A DNA stretch of 64,000 nt from assembly GCA_011032825.1 (NCBI GenBank), contig JAADJZ010000010.1, forward strand, positions 1 to 64,000. Direction: 5' to 3'. The notes under the pieces were generated by a model, which did not search any database, had not been told where the DNA came from, and saw only the letters and a program-made list of their open reading frames with translations. The DNA comes from Massariosphaeria phaeospora. Its lineage: Eukaryota > Ascomycota > Dothideomycetes > Pleosporales. This document shows positions 56,883-64,000 of the stretch, piece after piece (the stretch's first letter is position 1; each line of letters opens with the position of its first letter). Made by a program: the position numbers and the translations under genes.

Positions 56883-58808
56883 TTACTGCATTCTACACTG
56901 CAACAGATTATCTGTAAGGCCATTATATTGATTGCTCTAGATAGCTACCTTACGCCTCATTGCAGAGAGTAGAGCAATAGGCGCCTTGTAGTTGTACGTC
57001 CATATATCCATAGACATCCCATAATCAGAGTTATCTATTACTTGGTTGATAGTCCACCTCTCCTGTCGAAAAATCCGGTGATAGATTGCCTGTTTAGCTG
57101 CGTTTGGTGTAGCAGTATTATTATCTGCTCACTAGGTAACGAAGTTCTTTGCATGGTAGTAAAATCGTCTGGGGATTGCCTTATCCAGATCAGTCCACGT
57201 CGCAGCAAGCGCACTAGGTGCTAGATTAGTAAGGTCTACGTTTATATCCGCGGCAGGTTTGTATCGTAACTAAGGCGCTACAGTAGGTGGTCTCTGTAGC
57301 GTCAATTGCTGCAGTTGCTGTGTACTGTACTGCGCTGCCTGCAGTCGAATGAGCTCACTTATTTGTTTAGACATTATCGCCGCCTGCATCTGCTGCAGAT
57401 TTTGCCCCACAACCGCAGCGTCGCCAGGCGCCTCTTTCTGCCTTTTTCGCTCGCGATCCTTTTGCGCCTGATCCTTTGCTCTGTACAGCGTCGATCGTAC
57501 ATAATCTAACGGCAATTTGACGCTGCCGTGGCCGGCGTCGATCTCTTTACACCATATGGCGATAATGTTGCCGGAAACCGGAAAATGGTTCTCCCATCGA
57601 TCTGGCCTCCTATCCGCCCTCCCTGCTACCTAGCAGGTATATTTATGGTTGCCGCAGAGCGTACTTTTACACTGCCACTTATCTCTTATCTCCATCGCGT
57701 GGCCGTCGCCAACTATCCCAGCCTCAATCGTATTAGCAAGTCCTTGCTCTTGTATATTTGTCGCAATCCGTGGACGCTGAGATGGACCCGCAGCAGCAGC
57801 GCCAGGCGTAGGACCCATCAGCAGCGACTCCGCGGCAACTAGTAGCAGGTCAAAATCTAGGTTTGGTGGCCAGGAGTAGCGACTCAGTATCCTCCTCAGC
57901 GCTCTCCGTACTTTGTGGAAATCTGTTGGCTCATCCCGGCGCAGCGAGATCACCCAGCGATCCGCCTTGCTCATCTTTTTATGATATACAGTAGCAGTTA
58001 CACTGCTAACCTCTACAGGCACCTTTCTCCGCTGCTCAGCAAGCGTACGGTTAACCCACTGCCAAAGGTCATCCGACTCGAGCTGTATCACCAACAGGGA
58101 GTCGCTGTTGTACGCAGTGTTTATAATGCCCTTTTCAAGGTTGCCTAGGCCCGCTCGCCAGCGTACACCCACCTGAACTCGGTGTTCAAGCGGCTCGTCG
58201 TCGCTGGCCTCATCTTGGCCTACAAACAAACTCTCACTGACGTCATTGCCAGAACGCCTTATAGCCCTCCCTCGCTGGCTTGCCTCCATCTCCTGTACAC
58301 TCTCTCGCCTGCTAGGATCCGCCTGCGCGCGCTGCGATCGCTCCTCAACAACGGGCGCTATCTCCTCGACCGCAGCTGTCTCGTTTGCGCCCTCTGCGTC
58401 GCCAAAATCGTAACTGGCGTCGTCAAAAACGTCGCTCAGCTCGTCGTCCTCAGTTATCTCGATGGGCGCCTCAATGGGCGCCTTGATGGGCGCCTCGATG
58501 GGTGCCTTGATGGGCGCCTCGATGGGCGCCTTGATGGGCGCCTCAATGGGCGCTGGGGGCGCGCTCGCTGCGACCGGGGCGCGATCGTTGGCGGACGTAG
58601 GTTCGAGAGGCATCCTCGCGGGAGCTCGTTTGCTGACTTGGCTAGACCTACTGCCTGCCTTTATTGGTGTCCCATTGTCTGGCTGGGTCTCGCTAATAGG
58701 CGCCTTGCGTTTGCCTGCTTTTTTCGCTATGGGCGGGTTCCTCCCTGCGTCAAATGCCACAGGTGGCCGCCTGGCTCGTGAGCCTCGCTGGCTGCTGTTT
58801 TCGTCCAT
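56883..58808 (-). pseudogene. Second gene of element 2, convergent with the transposase
   Basis: ATG 58808; one minus frame of 641 codons to TAA 56883, with TAG at 57630 and 57270, a TAG-TGA pair near 57140 and TAG at 56937; no frameshift. Layout: an Arg/Pro/Ser-rich N-terminus (1-80); a repeat APIEAPIKAPIE (about 85-117); an acidic stretch (EITEDDELSDVFDDAS); a middle alpha/beta-like part (about 215-350, with VPVEVSSVTATVY and ADRWVISLRRDEP); a Cys/His/Trp segment (CKSTLCGNHKYTC); a Lys/Arg/Glu-rich coil (RERKRQKE); a Gln-rich coil; and a C-terminal part including ERWTINQVIDNSDYG. It has the same order of parts as the second gene of element 1. No known domain recognised. Confidence 0.7.
58455..58560 (-). 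repeat. Short tandem repeat inside the second gene of element 2
   Basis: About seven 15-bp units (GGGCGCCTCGATGGG and variants such as GCCTTGAT), giving the alternating API-E / API-K repeat on the minus strand. In-frame by length. Confidence 0.8.
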
Positions 58809-59045
58809 CTAAAGTAGCGCCGGGCGCCTATCACAGCTAGTTATCACACAAAACACCAAAAAGCGGTTACTAACGTTGATATAGGCTAGATTTGATGACC
58901 TAGGTGCTCTACGACCTCCAAAACATGGTTCCCCATACAAAAAAGCTATGACCAAGATGTATCGGCGGTTCGGCGTTACCTGCTCCCTGCGCACGTTCCA
59001 CCCGCAAGGTGTTTTGGAAAACACCAATAACACATATTCTATCGT

Positions 59046-59371
59046 ATAGAGGTACTCTTAACCGGTTATCTTGATTAGTAACAGTTTATATTCAAGGCAG
59101 CCCATCAGCGGCACCCCAAAATCCGTGGGCGGCGGCGGTACCCCAAGCCTGCGCAACGCCGCCCGTCAACTTTCTCTCGCACCCGCTGCGCCACCTCCGC
59201 AGCGATTCAAAATACCTGCGCTTTGAACGAAGCTGTAATTTCTATGCGACAGCCATGTCTCGCAGCCTTTTTCCACTGCGTGGTTGTTGTGTGGGGTCGC
59301 TGCGGGTGCGCGCCCGGCCACCGAGCGCCGCCGCGGAGGTGCCTCCACGGGTGCCTCTCTCTCATCAATCG
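59046..59371. other. Intergenic, no supported gene
   Basis: Short GC-rich frame on the minus strand at 59166-59348 without features. Contains the 3' flank of the Zn2Cys6 gene. Confidence 0.4.
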
Positions 59372-60638
59372 TTAGAGTTTACCCCCTCTAGTATGAAGCC
59401 AGCCTTTTACGTTATCGGTTCCTAAGAGACCTGTCAAAAGCATCTTCCCGAAAACATCCACATCGTCCGCCTGCCCAATTCTCAACAACTCGTCGAAGTC
59501 AAGCTCCCTGATGAGGAAGTGGTATTTATCATTCCATGCCATTGCGAAATCAAACGCGGTTTCCGCATCCCACAGCGCTCGCTGGTACGTCACTCGATTG
59601 CCTGAAACGTAGTCATGCGAACAGCTTCCGGGGGTCTCAAGGAACAGATTGCAAAATGCGAGGCTTTGGAACACTGCGAGAAGTGTGCGTCTCAGTGACT
59701 CACGGAAGATGAAGCTCTTCCAAGCCGACTCAGCGGCTGTGCTGGGATAAAGCGCGAGCGGGCCTGAAGGATCAGTCTCACAGGCTACCAGTGTGCAGAG
59801 CGCTTCTCCAATTGCCTTCATGTGCGGTACCAGGGCTTCCACTTGGGCGCAGTAGCGCACTTCACCACTAAAGAGAAGCATGCTGTTGTAGAGTAGCAAA
59901 GCGTGAGCCCGGGCGAGCACTTCTGACGGCACATCCGAAATGGACGAGTTGGCCAGCTCCGTCGCGCGGTGGGTAATGTGACGAATAATGAATATGGCGT
60001 TGCGATCGTTCTTCGAGATATACAATGCGCATGCTGCGTGGGCATCTAGCTGTCGTTAGCATACCATGACGCAAAGCGATGAAGGACTTGCCTTGTATCG
60101 ACCGCGGGATGTGATCTTCATATAAGTTTCTGTGACTCCAGGGTGTTGCATTCTCTTCCACCATCATTCTTGGTGCCAGTCCGAGCCGTTCCATTGAGTA
60201 TTCGGTCCGCGAGCGCACGAAAGAGGACATCTGGAACGGTAGCGACGCCTTGGAAGGCAGATAGTTGATGCGCGACAATTGTGCAGCATCATGATCCGTG
60301 TTGCCGTTGAAAAGGTTGTCTAAAGACTGCACAGAGGCGGCACCTGCGCCGAAGTCGAAATCCAGCAGATCCATGGCCTGGGCAGGAATTTCGGGAAATG
60401 CCAACTCAAAAGCAACGTCATCTTCACCAGAGATTATCTCTGGAGCTGTAGTATCAGTTCGTGAATTCGGAGTGCCATCGGCACACGGCTGAGGCGGATA
60501 GAGACACAGCAGGCTCTGTCTTGAGCAGCGCATGCAACTCGGTTGTCGCAAGTCGCACCGACGTTTACCTTTCGCGCACTGAGAACATGATCTCTGTCGC
60601 CCTTGGAGATTCGACGTGCGGGACCGATCTGGAGGCAT
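59372..60638 (-). CDS. Zn2Cys6 transcription factor
   Basis: ATG 60638; exons 60638-60092 and 60045-59372, giving 406 residues. The N-terminal Zn2Cys6 cluster reads CSQCAKGKRRC (Cys18, 21, 28) and CMRCSRQSLLC (Cys35, 38, 45), C-x2-C-x6-C-x6-C-x2-C-x6-C, which binds two zinc ions and CGG-type DNA half sites. The 46-bp intron uses GC at the 5' site (AAG|GCAAGT) with a TGCTAAC branch site and TAG end; removing it gives IQDAHAACALYISKNDRN, a usual continuation for this group. The C-terminal 220 residues are helical with no fungal_trans motif that I can name. It resembles small regulators found near secondary-metabolite genes, but no such cluster is in the window. Confidence 0.75.
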
Positions 60639-61311
60639 GCCGCGACTTGAGGATGGGAGGAGACGGAGCTGAGGGTTGTTTCCTTTCAGCCGGTGACGCG
60701 TTTGTTATCGATAAGGCGCGCTATTAGTGAAAATCCCCATTTCAGTATCCCCAAAGCCGGCACTCCCCTCAAGTAACATCGAACAGCAATAACCAGTAAA
60801 CGGGCGAGCTTCAGATCCACGGCATGTTTTATTTGTCGCAATGAGTTTACCACCGGTTGACTAGGCAGACCTTCCGTCATATCCGGACTGCGGGGCCCTT
60901 CACTGCGAGATGTCCAAGTCCTCGATCGCGGAGCATCTGACGTCATGTAAAGCGTTGCATATTTGACTCGAATGGCCTTGAACGGGATGTACGATCTTGC
61001 GACTCCGATTTCCACTAGACGTTTAGTTGAAACCTCATTTCATTACTCCTCTCCAACTCCGGTCTTCACCCGAAGCCCTCCAAGACGACTTTTCGGATGA
61101 CCGGGTTGCTCTTCAACATGCTTTCACCGGCACCGATATCCTAGAATGCCCGGTGAAATGTCAAAGACAGCCGAAGACCGGGACGCCGAGCCTTGTAGAA
61201 GTAGTGAAAGGTGCCGCTCCAAATTCGAATCTCCTAGACTTCGACCCATTTCTCACAGTACCCTCCTCTCTACCTGACACTTACCGCCCGTTCCGTGCAC
61301 CAACCTCCAAC
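60639..61311. other. Divergent intergenic region
   Basis: Lies between the Zn2Cys6 gene (minus) and the IFI6-like gene (plus) and presumably holds both promoters. A plus frame from 61027 is open into the IFI6-like gene, but the first part lacks features, so I prefer the ATG at 61312. Confidence 0.4.
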
Positions 61312-62229
61312 ATGGGCAACGCAGCTGGCAAACTCGACGACAAGGACGGCCATCCCAGCGATGCCTCTGGTGGCTTCTTCAGCAGCCGCTTCTGGAGCAT
61401 CTTCACTCGGAAGAGTCGCACCGATGCTACGTCGAAGCCCCCAGCAGGATCACCACTCACGAGATCCATCGATGCCATACGGAGCGTCCTGACAGCTGCC
61501 AACATCTGGTCGGGAAACCGTACGGAGATCGCAACGGTGTACCTCACAGCTACGATACGAATCTTCGCCCACAAGATCTCCGACGCATACAACAACGCCA
61601 TCCTCGCCCTGAAGAACGTGGATCCCAAAATCTTAGCCCAAGCCCTCGTCGACTGGGCGAGAAGGAATCCGAAGCAAGCGACTATGATTGCATGCATCGC
61701 CATCTCCCTCCTCTGTACTGGTATCACGTTCGGGGTGTTGGCCAGCGTTGGATTTGGGGCCTCGGGAGTTGCTGCTGGTATGTTGTTTTTCTGATCCTGC
61801 GCCGAACGTAGTTGAGGCGCTAACCTGAGTGTGTGCATAGGAAGTATTGCCGCGGGCATACAAGCTGGCATTGGCAACGTCGTAGCCGGTTCACTCTTCG
61901 CCATTTGTCAGAGCGCCATGATGGGCGGCTTGGGCGCTCTGGTTATAGGCATTCCGGCGTTCGGTATCTCGGCCCTGGTATTAGGAGGCATTGCATGGTG
62001 GAAGGGATTTTGGAATGACACGGGTGGCAATGGTCCTGGCGGTCAGGGAAATGGCAATGGAGGCAATGGAGGCAATGGAGGCAACGGAGGCAACGGAGGC
62101 AATGGTGGTGGTGGTGGCGGTGGTGATGAAGGAGACGAGATTCATCACGAAAACGCGAACGACGACAGCGAGCGATTCGCGGTAATGCTCTCGTCGGTCT
62201 ACGGCAGTAAGTTGGCGAAGCGCGACTGA
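61312..62229 (+). CDS. IFI6/ISG12-like small membrane protein
   Basis: ATG 61312 (MGNAAGKLDDKDG), exons 61312-61777 and 61841-62229, 63-bp intron, giving 284 residues. The Gly in position 2 could be N-myristoylated (MGNAAG), which is a guess. A hydrophobic Gly/Ala/Ser-rich core at about residues 123-217 (MIACIAISLLCTGITFGVLA, then GFGASGVAAG, SIAAGIQAGIGNVVAG, SLFAICQSAMMGGLGALVIG) has the signature of the Ifi-6-16/ISG12 family, proteins of mitochondrial or endoplasmic membranes in animals with homologues in fungi. A Gly/Asn repeat (GGNGGNGGN) follows at about 225-245, then a short acidic tail. Fungal members are uncharacterised. Confidence 0.65.
62030..62130 (+). repeat. GGNGGN-coding 9-bp tandem repeat
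   Basis: Tandem GGAGGCAAT/GGAGGCAAC units within the last exon of the IFI6-like gene, in frame. Confidence 0.8.
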
Positions 62230-62573
62230 GTATGGCAGTGTCTCCGACGGTCCTGTGTACCGCAGCAACCCTCTGTTGTACGGCATTGTCATACTTGAAA
62301 GCACCAAAGATCTAGGTGCAAGAAACATCATTGCATCTCTTCTTTTACCATGAGGACGAACATATCTCCCGGAAATTAAAGGCAGTACCGCTGAAATTGA
62401 AGCATTGCAGGGGGATAGCGTGCAACATGGGCGACAGCTTCAACTCCCACTCACGCTGTAGATCTGATTTGACAGGGGCAGTTCAACTTATGCCTACCAC
62501 TAGTACTGTTCTCTTTCGTACGCCGTATGGAGTCTGCTCGTCTCCCAATAAGGGTAGCAGTCAGGTGGCATCT

Positions 62574-63684
62574 TTATGACAGCCCTGTCCAATCTGCCGG
62601 ATACCTGTAAACATAGCCGACAGGTACAATCTTCAAGTCTCTCGTGAGGTAGCTGTAGTCATGAGATATTTTTCGTCCTTGGGGGACCTGAAGCCCCTTC
62701 ACAACCTCCTCGAAGTAGGGATCTCCCGACAACGTAAAGCCTTGCATTGGGGATATATCTGGGGACGGAAATCTCTCGGATAAGGCGTGATAAAGCGGCG
62801 TTCCATGGATACTCTCTCCCAACGGCGGTCATCCAGTCATGAGCCCATTCGATCGCGACAGCATTGCCAACCACCCAGCCCATGTTGAACCCGTGGTCTA
62901 GAGCTGCAAAGATACCGGCATCTCTTTCCGCGGTCTACTCCTGTGTTCTATCAGTAATGCACGTACTGCCAAAACGTTCATTCCATACCTCGGTATTCGC
63001 GCTGTGCTTGGTCCAGGTCTGCCCGGTGAAAAGATCCAGGGCCCGATCCAGATTCTCTTCGTACCACTCCTGTGGATTAGCATACGGCATTTCCTGATGC
63101 CACTGTTCCTCATCTTTCATATCCGGAATCCCGAATCCGTTGGCGAGCAAATCATTGCGTAGCAAGTCCAGGGCTCTGGCATCCATTTCTGCAAACACTG
63201 TACCCAGCCGAAAGGCATGTGTCAATTCGAAGATGCGTTTTTGTTTTTCGGACGCTTCCAGCTGCATCGAAGCCAACTCGTCGTCTAGCTTCGCGAGTTC
63301 GTCCTCCAGACTAGTCTCATCAACAGCAGGATTATGGCGACTGGCACGGGCTTTTGGACGGGATGCTGCTTCACTCTGCAAGGTGTTAGCTGGGCTCCGT
63401 AGCTGGCAATGTACAATCGTGCCTACCTGTTCGCGTGGTTGATCCTGCATCTTCCTTGGCTGTTCACCGTGTTCTTTTTCTTCGGCAGCCAATGCCGCCA
63501 TAACCCAAGGATAAGTATGTACCGCTTCGAAGAAATTCTCCAAGGGGGTTGGCACCCAGTACCATCCTGCGTGCGAAGCGTCGCGGTGCGCATCCCGCGG
63601 AAGCGGTCCGTCGCTGATGTGTTTAGGAATCATGACGCGGAAGGCAGGCATGTCTGCGGGAACCGGGTACGAAGGCTGAGCCAT
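62574..63684 (-). pseudogene. Hypothetical protein with coiled coil, one stop and one frameshift
   Basis: ATG 63684 (MAQPSYPVPADMPAFRVMIP). A 51-bp intron (GTAGGC…GCTAACACCTTGCAG, 63376-63426) joins QPREQ to SEAASRPK. A coiled coil follows (LEDELAKLDDELASMQLEAS, then EKQKRIFELTHAF). A TAG at about 62937 stands where Trp would fit (QE-stop-TAERDAG), and near 62822 the frame shifts by one base, from MTAVGREYPW to ESIHGTPLYHALSERFP, ending at TGA 62574. Read through, it would be about 350 residues. No known domain. Short distance to nothing else on its strand. Confidence 0.5.
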
Positions 63685-64000
63685 GACAGGGAAGCGTAAC
63701 GATCGCGCAGAGGACGTAGAGGAAAACCGGGAAGGAGAGGAGGGGCAACAAGAGTGTGCGTAGTGGTGGTTGTGAAGAAGTGGTGCGCGACTTCCAGATT
63801 GAGCAGAACACTACGGAGCAAATCACGATGACATCAACATCAAACATCATCTTCAGCCCTATGGCTTCACCGCCTTACCGTCTCCCAAGATCGATGTCCA
63901 GCACCTGCTCAAAGCCGAAATCGGCATCACGTTCGCTCACCGCCTCGCCCTTCCCCAACCCAAAGAATGGCTTAATTGACACACCTACCACGCCCTCAAA
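63685..64000. other. Window edge; possible gene fragment
   Basis: Plus frame 63823-63979 reads a protein-like stretch (HHLQPYGFTALPSPKIDVQH, then LLKAEIGITFAHRLALPQP) ending KEWLN-TGA, with HTYHALK behind it. It may be a gene fragment continuing beyond the window, with the TGA a mutated Trp. No family recognised. Confidence 0.25.

Larger units (their letters stand above)
55235..59045. mobile_element. Two-gene Tc1/mariner-group transposon (element 2)
   Basis: Contains a DD34E transposase on the plus strand (55397-56383) and a convergent long gene on the minus strand (56883-58808), the same layout as element 1. The right edge holds the sequence GGCGCCTATCACAGC near 58829 and two AAAACACC motifs (about 58853 and 59018, the second within the hairpin GGTGTTTTGGAAAACACC), which resemble GGCGCCTATACG and AAAACACC inside the right repeat of element 1. 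I could not find a matching inverted repeat on the left, so the left end may be lost or diverged; both limits are approximate. Confidence 0.6.

Noticed and set aside
58455..58560. CRISPR-like array
   Set aside because: The 15-bp units have no spacers; they form an in-frame protein repeat within a transposon gene.

Overview
The window looks like a subtelomeric to sub-subtelomeric piece of a filamentous ascomycete chromosome (Pezizomycotina; the gene families and the style of decay suggest a Dothideomycete, probably Pleosporales, but that is inference). Reasons: short spliceosomal introns of 44-70 bp with GT...CTAAC...AG signals, Zn2Cys6, MYND, BTB and OTT_1508-type deaminase genes, hAT, pogo and Tc1/mariner transposons, CCCTAA-type telomeric repeats, and strongly biased C-to-T / G-to-A decay of repeats that resembles repeat-induced point mutation (RIP).

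Region 1 (1-14952) is an array of retroelement-like units joined head to tail through degenerate telomeric repeats (CTCTAA/CCCTAA). Two near full-length units of about 3.9 kb (1271-5144, 8176-12058), one 5'-truncated unit (5194-8164), one very short 3' fragment (929-1260) and the 3' end of another (1-834) share one 3' end but have different 5' ends. A 5'-truncated Penelope-like reverse transcriptase without a GIY-YIG endonuclease (12120-13883), followed by a hairpin-dense segment, lies at the inner end and is also flanked by telomeric repeats. All units have the 5' end towards the telomere side and the 3' end inward, the polarity expected if they were attached to chromosome ends.

Region 2 (14953-25400) is AT-rich and heavily mutated. 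It holds a hAT transposase relic (14956-15712), unidentified relics on the minus strand, a pogo/Fot1-like transposase relic (21540-23301, minus), a small inverted-repeat element (23551-23813) and a second hAT relic (23831-25126).

Region 3 (25400-64000) is gene-bearing but full of broken genes: a MYND/DUF4470 pseudogene, a small double zinc-ribbon (GRF-like) protein, a deaminase-MYND fusion (33971-36904), an F-box-like relic, a BTB protein, a PAQR/HlyIII relic, a tandem double-MYND gene with one nonsense codon, an FtsJ-like methyltransferase, the 5' end of a DUF6606-type gene, a Zn2Cys6 regulator with a probable GC-AG intron, and an IFI6/ISG12-like membrane protein. Two DD34E Tc1/mariner-group transposons interrupt this region (29703-33507 and about 55235-59045). 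Each carries, besides the transposase on the plus strand, a long second gene (about 640-730 codons) on the minus strand, running tail to tail with the transposase. This two-gene layout and the telomeric retroelement array are the most interesting items in the window.
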